Shown here piece after piece: positions 9,334-19,802 of a stretch of DNA of 64,000 nt. The translations under genes and the position numbers were made by a program. Under the pieces are notes generated by a model. That model ran no database searches. It saw only the letters and a program-made list of their open reading frames with translations, and was not told the DNA's origin. The stretch comes from Streptomyces rubradiris (lineage in GTDB: Bacteria; Actinomycetota; Actinomycetes; Streptomycetales; Streptomycetaceae): contig NZ_BNEA01000015.1 in the NCBI RefSeq assembly GCF_016860525.1, forward strand, positions 372,001 through 436,000, given 5' to 3'. The number at the start of each line of letters is the position of its first letter. Within the stretch, counting starts at the first letter, position 1.

Positions 9334-10347
9334 ATGGCGAGACCGATCTGGACGGGGGTCCTGACCTTCGGGCTGGTCACCCTGCCCGTGGGGCTGTACA
9401 CCGCCACCGAGGACCACACCGTGCACTTCCACCAGCTCCAGCGCGGCACCTCGGACCGGATCCGCAACAAGCGGGTCAACGAGCGCACCGGCAAGGAAGT
9501 CGGCAGCGACAACGTCGTCAAGGGCTACGAGCTGGACGAGGGCGAGTACGTGGTCGTGGAGCCGGAGGAGCTGGAGGAGATCGCGCCCGGCCGGTCGAAG
9601 GTGATCGACCTCGCCGGGTTCGTCGACCTGCACCGCATCGAGCCCGTCTACTTCGGCCGGACCTACTACGTCGGCCCGCGCGGCAAGGAGTACGCGCGGG
9701 TCTACGAGCTGATGCGGGCGGCCCTCGACCGCTCGGACAAGGCCGGGATCGCCACGCTCACGATGCGCGGCAAGGAGTACCTGACCGCGCTGCGGGCCCA
9801 GCCGGACGTCCTCGTCCTGCACACCCTGCACTGGGCCGACGAGGTGCGCGACCCCGCCGATGTGGTGCCCGAGCTGCCGGAACGGCACGCGAAGGCCGGC
9901 AGCAAGGAGCTGCGCACGGCCGAGCAGCTGATCGACGCCCTCACCATCGACTGGGACCCGCACGACTACCGCGACACCTACGAGGAGCGCGTCAAGAAGC
10001 TCGTCGCCGCCAAGCGCGAGGGCGAGGAGGTCGTCGGCGAACCGGGGCCGCCGGAGGCGACCAACGTCATCGACCTCATGGAGGCGCTGAGCCGCAGCGT
10101 CGAACAGAGCCGGTCCCGAGGCGGCACGGGCGGCAGGCAAGGCAAGAGGAGCGAGGGGAGCAAAGGAATCAAGGGGAGCAAGGGGAGCAAGGGAAACAAG
10201 GCGGGCTCGGGTGGCAGGGAGGGCAAGCTCCGGGAGCGGTCCGGCGAACTGGCCTCCCTGTCGAAGGCGGAACTGTACGAGCGGGCGAGCGCGGCGGACG
10301 TACCGGGCCGGTCGAAGATGACCCGCGAGCAGTTGACGAGGCCCTGA
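9334..10347 (+). CDS. ku: Non-homologous end-joining protein Ku with basic tail
   Basis: A 337-aa bacterial Ku. The core domain (residues 1-255) carries MARPIWTGVLTFGLVTLPVG, FHQLQRGTSDRIRNKRVN and the DNA-encircling region around AGIATLTMRGKEYLTALR. It forms a ring on double-strand ends and recruits ligase D-type enzymes. After residue 265 comes a Lys/Gly/Ser-rich linker (repeats of GSKG) and a final SAP-like segment (LASLSKAELYERASAADV), extensions known in actinobacterial Ku proteins and expected to help DNA binding. AGAAGGAG precedes ATG 9334. No ligD lies in the window. Confidence 0.95.
   Translation: MARPIWTGVLTFGLVTLPVGLYTATEDHTVHFHQLQRGTSDRIRNKRVNERTGKEVGSDNVVKGYELDEGEYVVVEPEELEEIAPGRSKVIDLAGFVDLHRIEPVYFGRTYYVGPRGKEYARVYELMRAALDRSDKAGIATLTMRGKEYLTALRAQPDVLVLHTLHWADEVRDPADVVPELPERHAKAGSKELRTAEQLIDALTIDWDPHDYRDTYEERVKKLVAAKREGEEVVGEPGPPEATNVIDLMEALSRSVEQSRSRGGTGGRQGKRSEGSKGIKGSKGSKGNKAGSGGREGKLRERSGELASLSKAELYERASAADVPGRSKMTREQLTRP
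10130..10204 (+). repeat. Polypurine low-complexity tract inside ku
   Basis: About 75 bases almost entirely A and G on the coding strand, built from variants of AAGGGGAGC; encodes the Lys/Gly/Ser linker. Repeats are imperfect. Confidence 0.75.
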
Positions 10348-10603
10348 CCCGGGCGGGCGCCGCGGCCTGACCGGGGCGAGCGCCGCGGCGCTGACCGGGG
10401 CGCCCGTCCCCGGCCGGCCGTGCGTGGCCCAAGGACCGATGTCATCACTCGTGCGGGTGCACACCGTCCCGCCGTCCGTGGCGTCCACGGCGACGTGTCG
10501 TTCGGCAGCAGTGTGAAGTTTCCCGAGCTACGTGATGGACCGGCGGCGGACGGGCAACGAACCCCTTCATGCCCCACGCGATCCTCCTGCGGCAGGTGAT
10601 GTG

Positions 10604-11785
10604 ATGACCACGGCGACGACCCGGGCGCTCCGGACGCCGCCCGCCCGGACCGGCCAGGCGGCCGCCGGGTCCCCCGCACCGCCCGCCCCGCCCTCCCTGC
10701 CGTCGCTCACCGGACTGCGCTGGATGGCGGCGCTGCTGGTGTTCGGACTGCACGTGCACAACTTCGGCTGGTTCGGCGGCACGGGTGGCCGCCTGGTGTC
10801 CTGGGGCTTCGGCGCCGGCGCCACCGGAGTGTCGTTCTTCTTCGTCCTGTCGGGATTCGTGCTGACCTGGTCGGCGCGGCCCCGCGACCGCGCGCCGGCC
10901 TTCTGGTGGCGGCGGATCGCCCGGGTCTACCCGGTGCACCTGGTCACCCTCGTCATGGCGCTGGTCATGGCGGGGACGCTGACGCACCGGCCGCTGCCGG
11001 CGCCGGATCAGGCCCTGGCCAACGCGCTGCTGGTGCACTCCTGGTGGCAGCCGTGGTGGCAGACGCTGAACCCGGTGAGCTGGTCGCTGGCCTGCGAGGC
11101 GTTCTTCTACGCCGCGTTCCCCCTGCTGATCCGGCTGCTGCGCCGGCTCGGGGCGCGCGGCACGACCGCGCTGGGCGGGCTGTCGGTGGCCGCGGTGGTG
11201 CTGCTGGCCTGGACGGACGCCCACCAATGGTGGACGCACGCGGTCTACTCGTTCCCCGCCGCCCGGCTGCCCGAGTTCGTGCTCGGCGCGGTCACCGCGC
11301 GGCTGGTGCTGCTGGGCCGCTGGCGCGGGCCGGGGCTGGAGGCGTCGCTCGCGCTGGCCGTCATCGGCTACTTCCTGGTCCCGCAGGTCACGCCCGGCTA
11401 CTCGGCCACCGTGTGCACCCTCGCCGGGTTCGCGCTGCTCATCCCCGCGGCGGCGGTCGCCGACCTGCACGGGCTGCCGTCCCTGTGGCGGAGCGGGCGG
11501 ATGGTGCGGCTCGGGGAGCTGTCGTTCGCCTTCTACATGGTCCATCTACTGGTGCTGCGCGCCGCGACGACCGTGCTGGGCACGAAGCCGCGCTTCGGCG
11601 CCTGCGCGGGGCTCGCGGTCAGCGCCACCGCGTTCGCCGTCTCGCTCGGCCTGTCCTGGGTGCTGTACGAGGCAGTGGAGCGCCCGGCCCGGCGCCTGCT
11701 GCTGCGCCGCCGCCGTCCGGCCGCGCGGCCGGATTCGGTACCGGCCCGCCGGGAGCCCTCGGCACCGGCACCGGCACGCGACTGA
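10604..11785 (+). CDS. Membrane acyltransferase, family 3 (OafA/NodX type)
   Basis: A 393-aa polytopic protein with about ten TM segments. It begins with the family signature SLTGLRWMAALLVFGLHVHNF, where the His and Arg are expected catalytic residues, then GVSFFFVLSGFVLTWS, WWRRIARVYPVHL and SWSLACEAFFYAAFP. Members transfer acyl groups from cytoplasmic donors to extracytoplasmic sugars, lipids or secreted metabolites; the substrate here is unknown. The start is ATG 10604 (a GTG three bases upstream is possible) after GCAGG. The C terminus is a short Arg/Pro-rich tail. It stands alone between ku and the stressosome operon. Confidence 0.88.
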   Translation: MTTATTRALRTPPARTGQAAAGSPAPPAPPSLPSLTGLRWMAALLVFGLHVHNFGWFGGTGGRLVSWGFGAGATGVSFFFVLSGFVLTWSARPRDRAPAFWWRRIARVYPVHLVTLVMALVMAGTLTHRPLPAPDQALANALLVHSWWQPWWQTLNPVSWSLACEAFFYAAFPLLIRLLRRLGARGTTALGGLSVAAVVLLAWTDAHQWWTHAVYSFPAARLPEFVLGAVTARLVLLGRWRGPGLEASLALAVIGYFLVPQVTPGYSATVCTLAGFALLIPAAAVADLHGLPSLWRSGRMVRLGELSFAFYMVHLLVLRAATTVLGTKPRFGACAGLAVSATAFAVSLGLSWVLYEAVERPARRLLLRRRRPAARPDSVPARREPSAPAPARD

Positions 11786-12249
11786 CCGCCCCTCGCTTTC
11801 CAGCCGATTCTTCCGGCTCCGTTCGGCCATCTGTTCCCCCTTTCCCCGGCCGCCCGTTCCCGCACGGCCCGCCGCGCCCGCCCCGGCGTGTGTCGCACGC
11901 GCGGGTGACGTCTGCGGGACCGAGGAGAGTCCGCGGGTTTCGCGGGTAGGCGGCTGACCGGCGCCGGCCCGGCGGACACGCACCACCGGGTAGGCGACAG
12001 CCGCACGCACCGAAGGAGCCGAGCCGTCGTACCCGGACAGCCAGTGGACCACCCACCGGGGCCCCGCCCGCTCGCCCGCCCGCCCACCGGACCGGGCCGA
12101 CCGTTCCCGGCCTGGGCGTCAGTTGCCCTGGTCACGGAGCCGGGAGCGGGTTTGGCCCGGCCGGACACCGGTCGCTACGGTGGGCGGTCGGCAATGATCG
12201 GCTTCGGAGAGCCGGCCCACCGGCGCACCTGGCTGTGCGAGAGGAGAGG
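11786..12249. other. 464-bp intergenic region before the stressosome operon
   Basis: No supportable coding sequence on either strand. It presumably holds the rsb operon promoter; the best pair I can see is weak, TTGGCC (12152-12157) and TACGGT (12176-12181) with an 18-base spacer. I see no clear GNNT/GGGTA sigma-B-type element. Confidence 0.35.
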
Positions 12250-13143
12250 ATGACAGTGCCCGAGCAGGACGCGGCAGTATCGGCACCTCAGGTGGTGAGT
12301 TCCTTCCTGGAACAGCGCAAAGAGCAGATCGCGCAGCGCTGGGCCGACACGCCCTTGTTCCGCTCGGTCTTCACCGTTTCCCGCGACGAGGCGGTGGAGG
12401 CGTGCAAGGCCGTGGTGGAAGCGCTGTCCGAGGTGGCCGTCAGCGGACGGCTGGAGGACGTGGGCTCGCCCGGCTTCGCTCCGGTGCGCGACCAGTTGGG
12501 GCGGATGACGCAGACCCGGGCCCGCACCGGGTCCACCGCGTCGCAGATCGCCGACGAGGTGGCCGGGCTGCGCGTGCCCGTGATGGACCTGCTGCGCGAG
12601 GAGTTCGCCGACGCCACCACCCCGCGGGCCCAGGAGGCCGCGCTGGCGCTGACCCTGCTGCTGGGCACGCTGCGGCTGGTGGTCATGGAGACGGCGCTGG
12701 ACGCGAACGCGGAACTGATCGAGCGGCAGCGGCAGCAGCTGCTGGAGGTGGCCACCCCGGTGATCAAGCTGTGGGAGGGCACGGTCGCCGTACCGCTGAT
12801 CGGCACCCTGGACAGCGCCCGCAGCCAGGTGGTGATGGAGTCGCTGCTGGAGGCGATCGTGGACCAGCGGGCCCGGTACGCCATCCTCGACATCACCGGC
12901 GTGCCGACCGTCGACTCGCTCGTGGCCCAGCACCTGATGAAGACGGTCGCCGCGGCCCGGCTGATGGGCGCCGAGTGCATCGTCTCCGGCATCCGCCCGG
13001 CCATCGCGCAGACCATCGTGCAGCTCGGCATCGACCTGGGCTCGGTGCTCACCCGGTCCTCGCTGGCCGACGCGCTGGCCTACGCGCTCGGCAAACAGGG
13101 CATCGAGGTGTCCCGGGCGCACGCGAATGAGAGGGTCCGGTGA
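12250..13143 (+). CDS. rsbR: Stressosome scaffold/sensor RsbR
   Basis: A 297-aa protein with an N-terminal globin-like sensory domain (residues about 1-165) and a C-terminal STAS domain. The STAS part contains PVIKLWEGTVAVPLIGTLD, DITGVPTVDSLVAQHL and SGIRPAIAQTIVQLGIDLG, which align with the RsbRA segments phosphorylated by RsbT in Bacillus; the first position is Ser here rather than Thr, the second (AQT) is kept. RsbR and RsbS build the megadalton stressosome that holds RsbT until stress. GGAGAGG precedes ATG 12250, and it overlaps rsbS by four bases. Confidence 0.92.
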   Translation: MTVPEQDAAVSAPQVVSSFLEQRKEQIAQRWADTPLFRSVFTVSRDEAVEACKAVVEALSEVAVSGRLEDVGSPGFAPVRDQLGRMTQTRARTGSTASQIADEVAGLRVPVMDLLREEFADATTPRAQEAALALTLLLGTLRLVVMETALDANAELIERQRQQLLEVATPVIKLWEGTVAVPLIGTLDSARSQVVMESLLEAIVDQRARYAILDITGVPTVDSLVAQHLMKTVAAARLMGAECIVSGIRPAIAQTIVQLGIDLGSVLTRSSLADALAYALGKQGIEVSRAHANERVR

Positions 13144-13520
13144 ACCAGCCCCTTCCCGGCCAACCGGCCCAGGTGCCGGTGCTCGCCCTCGGCGACGTGC
13201 TGCTGGTCTCCCTCCAGGGGGAGCTGCACGACGGCATGGCCGAGCAGTTGCAGCAGGACATCACCCACCGCATCTCCACGGACCGGGTGACCGGAGTGGT
13301 GATCGACATCTCCGGCGTGGACATGGTCGACTCCTTCCTCGGCCGGGTGCTCGCGGAGATCGCCTCCACGGCCGGGCTGCTGGCGGCGCGCACGGTCCTG
13401 GCCGGAATGCGGCCCGCCGTGGCGATCACCCTGGTCGAGCTGGGGCTCACGCTGCCCGGGCTGGTCACCGCCCTGGACGTCGACCGTGCCATGGAACTGC
13501 TGAACCAGAGGGGGAGCTGA
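13140..13520 (+). CDS. rsbS: Stressosome STAS protein RsbS
   Basis: A 126-aa single STAS domain: VLALGDVLLVSLQGELHD, VIDISGVDMVDSFLGRVL (phosphorylatable Ser in VDSF, equivalent to Bacillus Ser59) and GMRPAVAITLVELGLTLPG. It forms the stressosome core with RsbR and sequesters the kinase RsbT. It starts at GTG 13140 within the rsbR stop and ends one base into the rsbT start, so translation of the three is coupled. Confidence 0.94.
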   Translation: MNQPLPGQPAQVPVLALGDVLLVSLQGELHDGMAEQLQQDITHRISTDRVTGVVIDISGVDMVDSFLGRVLAEIASTAGLLAARTVLAGMRPAVAITLVELGLTLPGLVTALDVDRAMELLNQRGS

Positions 13521-13963
13521 TGCAGCCGTCCGGCCAGATGTCCACGACGAGCCTGCCCATCGGCTCGGACGCGGATCTGGCCTGGGTGCGGCAGCAGGTG
13601 CGGCAGTGCGCGGCGGGGCTCGGCTTCGGCCTGGTGCAGCAGACCAAGCTGGTCACGGCGGCGAGCGAGCTGGCCCGCAACACGCTGGTGCACGGCGGTG
13701 GTGGGCGGGTGGAGATCACCCCGCTGGACAACGGGCGCAGTCGCGGCCTTCGGATGAGTTTCATCGACGAAGGTCCGGGCATCCGCGATCTGGAACTGGC
13801 CATGACCGACGGGTACACCACCGGCGGCGGCCTCGGGCTGGGACTGAGCGGAGCGAAGCGGCTGGTGCACGAGTTCAGTGTCGACACCGAGCCCGGCCGG
13901 GGCACGACCGTCACGGCCGTGGCCTGGGTGGCCCAGGTGCCCGCGTCCCGCCCGGGGGTGTGA
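13520..13963 (+). CDS. rsbT: Stressosome serine kinase / switch protein RsbT
   Basis: A 147-aa GHKL-type kinase with the N-box VTAASELARNTLVHGG, G1 motif DEGPGIRDLE and G2 region GGGLGLGLSGAKRLV. On stress RsbT phosphorylates RsbR and RsbS, leaves the complex and activates an RsbU-type phosphatase. Start ATG 13520 overlaps the rsbS stop, and AGGGGGAG lies just upstream. It overlaps the next gene at 13963. Confidence 0.93.
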   Translation: MQPSGQMSTTSLPIGSDADLAWVRQQVRQCAAGLGFGLVQQTKLVTAASELARNTLVHGGGGRVEITPLDNGRSRGLRMSFIDEGPGIRDLELAMTDGYTTGGGLGLGLSGAKRLVHEFSVDTEPGRGTTVTAVAWVAQVPASRPGV

Positions 13964-15012
13964 TGAGCCGGGTGTGGGAGGTCCCGGTGCACGACTCCAC
14001 CCGGGTGCGGGACGCCCGGATGGCGGCCCGGGAGGCGTGCGACGACTCGGGCCTGGCCCCCGCGCGTACGGCGGCGGCGGAGCTGGTCGCCACCGAGCTG
14101 GCCACCAATCTGCTCAAGCACGCCGGCGGCGGCCTGATGGTGGTGAACCTGGTGGAGCCGCCGGACGGCGGCACGGGCGCGTCGGTCCAGGTGTACTCGC
14201 TGGACCACGGGCCGGGGATCGCCGACGTGGACGCCGCCCTGCGCGACGGCTACTCCACCGCCGACGGCTCGCTCGGCGCGGGGCTGGGCAGCTGCCGGCG
14301 CAGCGCCAACGCCTTCCACCTGTACAGCCGGCCCGGCCGCGGGACGGTCGCGGCGGCCCGGATCGACGCCGAGCCGGGCGAGCGCGGGGCGCCCCCGGCG
14401 CGGCTGCCCGCGGGCGGGATCACGGTCTCCCTCGGTCAGGACGCGCAGTGCGGTGACGCCTGGGGCTGGGTGCGCTCCGGGCGGCTGCTGACGCTGCTGC
14501 TCGCGGACGGTCTCGGGCACGGGCAGAAGGCCGCGCACGCCTCCACCGCGGCGGTGACGGAGCTGCGCCGGGCCGGGCATCTGCCGCCCGCGGACATCCT
14601 GCGCCGACTGCACACGGCGCTGCGGCCCACCCGGGGCGCGGCGGTGACGGTGGCGCAGGTGGACACCGACCGGGCGGAGCTCAGCTTCGCCGGGGTCGGC
14701 AACGTGGGCGCCCGGGTGCGCAGTGGGGAGTCCTGGACGTCCCTGGTGTCCCATCCGGGGATCGTCGGGGCCTACTTCCCGGCGCAGGTCCCGGTGCGCC
14801 GGCTGCCGTGGCGCCAGGACAGCCTGCTCGTCGTGCACAGCGACGGGCTGCCCAGCCGGTGGACCCCGCCGGAGGACCCCGGGCTGCTCGCCCACGACCC
14901 GTCGGTGCTGGCCGCGGCGATCCTGCGTGACGCGGGCAGCCCCGCCCGCCCCGTTCGCGACGACACCAGCGTGGCCGTACTGGCCCCCGACCGCCGGACC
15001 ACCGCCCCATGA
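13963..15012 (+). CDS. ATPase-SpoIIE phosphatase fusion (RsbX-like stressosome phosphatase)
   Basis: A 349-aa two-domain protein. Residues 1-135 are a GHKL ATPase domain (VATELATNLLKHAGGG, DHGPGIADVD, SLGAGLGSCRRSA) and residues 150-345 a compact PP2C/SpoIIE phosphatase (QDAQCGDAWGW, LLADGLGHGQKAAHAS, DDTSVAVLAPD). In Bacillus a separate RsbX dephosphorylates RsbR/RsbS to reset the stressosome; here a second ATP-binding domain is fused to that activity, so the protein may both bind a partner like RsbT and reset. The gene is coupled to rsbT (ATG overlapping TGA) and overlaps the next gene by four bases. Confidence 0.87.
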   Translation: MSRVWEVPVHDSTRVRDARMAAREACDDSGLAPARTAAAELVATELATNLLKHAGGGLMVVNLVEPPDGGTGASVQVYSLDHGPGIADVDAALRDGYSTADGSLGAGLGSCRRSANAFHLYSRPGRGTVAAARIDAEPGERGAPPARLPAGGITVSLGQDAQCGDAWGWVRSGRLLTLLLADGLGHGQKAAHASTAAVTELRRAGHLPPADILRRLHTALRPTRGAAVTVAQVDTDRAELSFAGVGNVGARVRSGESWTSLVSHPGIVGAYFPAQVPVRRLPWRQDSLLVVHSDGLPSRWTPPEDPGLLAHDPSVLAAAILRDAGSPARPVRDDTSVAVLAPDRRTTAP

Positions 15013-16676
15013 CAGCCGCCCGCGACACCCGCACCATCGCCTCCGCCGCCGACGCGGCCCGCGCCCGTGCCCGGCTGGCGCGGCTCCTCACGGACGCCGG
15101 GGTGCCCGCGCTGGACCGCGCCCGTTTCCTCAGCGCCCTCGGGGTGCGGCTGCGGCGCGCCCTGGACGCGGGCGGCGCCGAACTGGCCGTGACCGCGGGC
15201 CCGGACGGCCGGCTGGCGATCGCCCTGGACGGGCCGGAACCCTGGCGGCACACGCTCGACTGCCCCGGCGCGGTGCCCCGCCCGCTGCCCGGTCCGCAGG
15301 ACGCCCCGCTCGCCGAGGCTCTGCTGGGCGCCGACGAGGACACCGCCGCCGTGCTGGCGGGCCTCGCCGAGACGGAGGAGCTGCTGCGCCTGCACCGGGA
15401 GGAGCTGCACCAGACCAACCAGGGCGTGCTGGCGCTGCACGCCGAGCTGGAGGCGGCCGCGCTGGCCCAGCGCGACCTGCTGGACGCCGAGCGGGCGGCC
15501 CGCGCCGAGGCGGAGAACGCCCGCCGGATGCTGACCTTCCTGGCCAACGCCAGCGCGGTGCTGCACGCCTCCCTGGACCACGAGGACATCCTGCGCCGGC
15601 TGCCCGAGCTGCTGGTCCCGGAGTACGCCCGGCACGTCGACGTATGGCTGGTGGACGACGAGCGGACCCCGCCGGGCGACCGGGCGGCGGCCACGGTGAC
15701 GGCGGCGCGCACCGGCCGTCCGCAGCACGCGGGCCCGCGTCCCGGTGGGCTGCCCGGCGTGGACGACCAGCCGGCCTCGGCGCTCTCCCCCGACCGGCCG
15801 CTGCTGTGCCTGCCGCTGGGCGGGCGCACCGTGCAGGGGGTGCTGACGCTGGCCGCGCCGGGCGACCGCTTCGACCCGGACACCGCCGTGGTGCTGCTGG
15901 AGCTGGCCCGGCGGGCGGGCATCGCGCTGGAGAACGCCCGCCAGTACGAGCAGCACCGGGATGTCGCCGAGGCGTTGCAACGCGCGCAGCTGACGAAGCT
16001 GCCCACCGTGCCGGGCCTGGACCTGGCCGCGCGCTATCTGCCGGCGACGCGCGGCCTGAACATCGGCGGCGACTGGTACGACGCCTTCTCCCAGCCGGAC
16101 GGCAGTGTGCTGGCGGTGATAGGCGACGTCACCGGGCACGGGCTGCGCGCGGCGGTCATCATGGGCCAGTTGCGCACCGCCCTGCGCGCCTACGCCGTGG
16201 AGGGCAACGGCCCGGCGCGCATCCTCACCCTGCTGCACCGCATGCTCCGCCACCAGCAGCCGGAGCTGTACGCGACCTGTGCCATCGCCCGGTTCACGCC
16301 CGGGGAGCGGGAGGTGGTGTGGGCCGCCGCGGGACATCCGCCGGCCGTCGCCCGCGGCCCCCGGGGAGAGGTACGGGTGCTGGACGCGAAGCCGGGGATC
16401 ATGCTGGGGGTGCCGCTGCCGTACGAGTACGAGGAGCACACCGTCGAGCTGCCGCCCGGGTCCGTCCTCGCGCTGTACACGGACGGTCTGGTGGAGCGGC
16501 GGGCCGCGGGGATCGACGTGGGCATCGACCGGCTCGCCCGGGCCGTGCAGGTGCTCGGCGCGAAGGAGCTGGCGGAGCTGGACAAGGCGGCCGACGCGCT
16601 GCTCAAGCCGATGCTGCACGACTCCGAACACGACGACGACATCTGCCTGTTGCTGTGCCGCACCACCTGTGGCTGA
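15009..16676 (+). CDS. GAF-SpoIIE serine phosphatase (RsbU-like output)
   Basis: A 555-aa protein: a first region of about 120 aa, a coiled coil around residues 120-175 (ETEELLRLHREELHQTNQG), a GAF-like sensory domain (about 180-310) and a C-terminal PP2C/SpoIIE domain with IGGDWYDAF, VIGDVTGHGLRAAVIMG, TDGLVERR and a terminal DDDICLLL metal-binding motif. By analogy with RsbU it would dephosphorylate an anti-anti-sigma factor when activated by RsbT; no RsbV/RsbW or sigma gene is nearby, so the target is encoded elsewhere. It is the last gene of the operon, ended by a perfect hairpin. Confidence 0.88.
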   Translation: MTAARDTRTIASAADAARARARLARLLTDAGVPALDRARFLSALGVRLRRALDAGGAELAVTAGPDGRLAIALDGPEPWRHTLDCPGAVPRPLPGPQDAPLAEALLGADEDTAAVLAGLAETEELLRLHREELHQTNQGVLALHAELEAAALAQRDLLDAERAARAEAENARRMLTFLANASAVLHASLDHEDILRRLPELLVPEYARHVDVWLVDDERTPPGDRAAATVTAARTGRPQHAGPRPGGLPGVDDQPASALSPDRPLLCLPLGGRTVQGVLTLAAPGDRFDPDTAVVLLELARRAGIALENARQYEQHRDVAEALQRAQLTKLPTVPGLDLAARYLPATRGLNIGGDWYDAFSQPDGSVLAVIGDVTGHGLRAAVIMGQLRTALRAYAVEGNGPARILTLLHRMLRHQQPELYATCAIARFTPGEREVVWAAAGHPPAVARGPRGEVRVLDAKPGIMLGVPLPYEYEEHTVELPPGSVLALYTDGLVERRAAGIDVGIDRLARAVQVLGAKELAELDKAADALLKPMLHDSEHDDDICLLLCRTTCG

Positions 16677-16680
16677 ACAG

Positions 16681-16718
16681 CCGTGCGCCGGCCCCCTGTC
16701 GCGGGGGCCGGCGCACGG
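16681..16718. terminator. Perfect 16-bp stem terminator between stressosome operon and chaplin
   Basis: CCGTGCGCCGGCCCCC (16681-16696) pairs without mismatch with 16703-16718 around a six-base loop. It lies four bases after the phosphatase stop and six before the stop of the opposing chaplin gene, so it can serve both. Confidence 0.85.
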
Positions 16719-16724
16719 CGGGGG

Positions 16725-16973
16725 TCACTTGTTGGCGCAGGCGTTGCCGAAGGCCGGGTTCAGCAGCCCGATGATGTTGATGGAGTTCCCGCAGACGTTG
16801 GCCTGGAGGTTGATCGGTACCTGGACGACGTTGCCGGACAGGACGCCGGGGCTGTTGGCGGCGACGCCGACCGCGGACGCGCCGCCGCCGTCGGAGGCGA
16901 AGGCGTCGGCCGTGCCGGCCAGGGCGAGGGCTGCGGTGATGACGGTCGTGGTGGCCAAGGAGCGAAGACGCAT
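16725..16973 (-). CDS. Short chaplin (surface amyloid of aerial hyphae)
   Basis: An 82-aa secreted protein: signal peptide MRLRSLATTTVITAALALAG with cleavage near ADAFA-SDG, then a single chaplin domain with NSPGVLSGNVVQVPINLQ, NVCGNSINIIGLLNPAF and GNACANK. The two Cys are those conserved in short chaplins (ChpD-H type). Chaplins assemble into amphipathic fibrils that lower surface tension so hyphae can leave the medium and coat the spore surface. ATG 16973 has GTGAGG upstream. It has no LPXTG anchor, so cell-wall attachment depends on long chaplins elsewhere. Confidence 0.95.
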   Translation of the reverse strand: MRLRSLATTTVITAALALAGTADAFASDGGGASAVGVAANSPGVLSGNVVQVPINLQANVCGNSINIIGLLNPAFGNACANK

Positions 16974-17089
16974 GTTCTGCCTCACTGGTTGACGTCGGGT
17001 CGTCTCCATCACACCCGGTGGTCGTGCCGTTCGCCTCCGCTGCTACGCCGTCCGGGCACCACCGCCGCGCCGTTCCCCCGTCCGGCCGG

Positions 17090-19369
<2,280 letters not shown>

Positions 19370-19802
19370 CAGTGGCAATTCCTTCGCTGGTCACGGGGGC
19401 GGGCCCGGCTCGGACGAGCGGGTGTCCGCCGCACGGTGGCCCCGCCGGGGCGGGCGGCCGGCACCGCGGCTCGCGTCGGGTGGGTCCCGGGCGGAGGGGG
19501 CCGGTGGTGGCCTCGTACCGAGGTCCCCGGGCCGGGGCGTCCGAAACCGGGAACTCGGGGAGTTCCCGGTCGGGGTGAAGTCGGGCCGTCTCGTATCGAG
19601 TTGCCGGGACGGCGGCCCGCCGGACGCGCTGGTCCGGCCCGGGGACCGTCGGCAGGGCCACAGCCTCCTGCCGCGGACGTGTCCGTCAGCAGGGCCGGCT
19701 TCTTGACCCGGGGGCAGGCCGCCGGTGCCCGGCCGCCCGCACCGCCACCCTAGGCGCTGAGCCGGCGCGGCGCAGTTCGAACGGTGTGCGGGGCCCGGCC
19801 GG
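19370..19802. other. 433-bp region upstream of katE
   Basis: Separates the decarboxylase gene from katE on the same strand. It holds a perfect 10-3-10 inverted repeat (next entry) and several G/C-rich imperfect dyads; I see no open frame with convincing start, composition or motifs. Confidence 0.45.
19547..19569. promoter_or_regulatory. Perfect inverted repeat upstream of katE
   Basis: CCGGGAACTC (19547-19556) and GAGTTCCCGG (19560-19569) flank a GGG centre, 178 bp upstream of the katE start. It could be a repressor site or the terminator hairpin of the decarboxylase gene (234 bp past its stop); there is no T-run, which favours an operator. Confidence 0.4.

Noticed and set aside
11786..12249. 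Sigma-B-type promoter (GNNT / GGGTA) before rsbR
   Set aside because: GGGTAG and GGGTAGG strings occur, but none has a correctly spaced GNNT upstream and a sensible distance to the start.
13520..13963. RsbT as an RsbW-type anti-sigma kinase
   Set aside because: Its position directly after rsbR-rsbS with coupled overlaps and its RsbT-like motifs fit the stressosome switch kinase better.
19370..19378. katE start at TTG 19378
   Set aside because: ATG 19369 has AAGGA at suitable spacing, whereas TTG 19378 would abut it.
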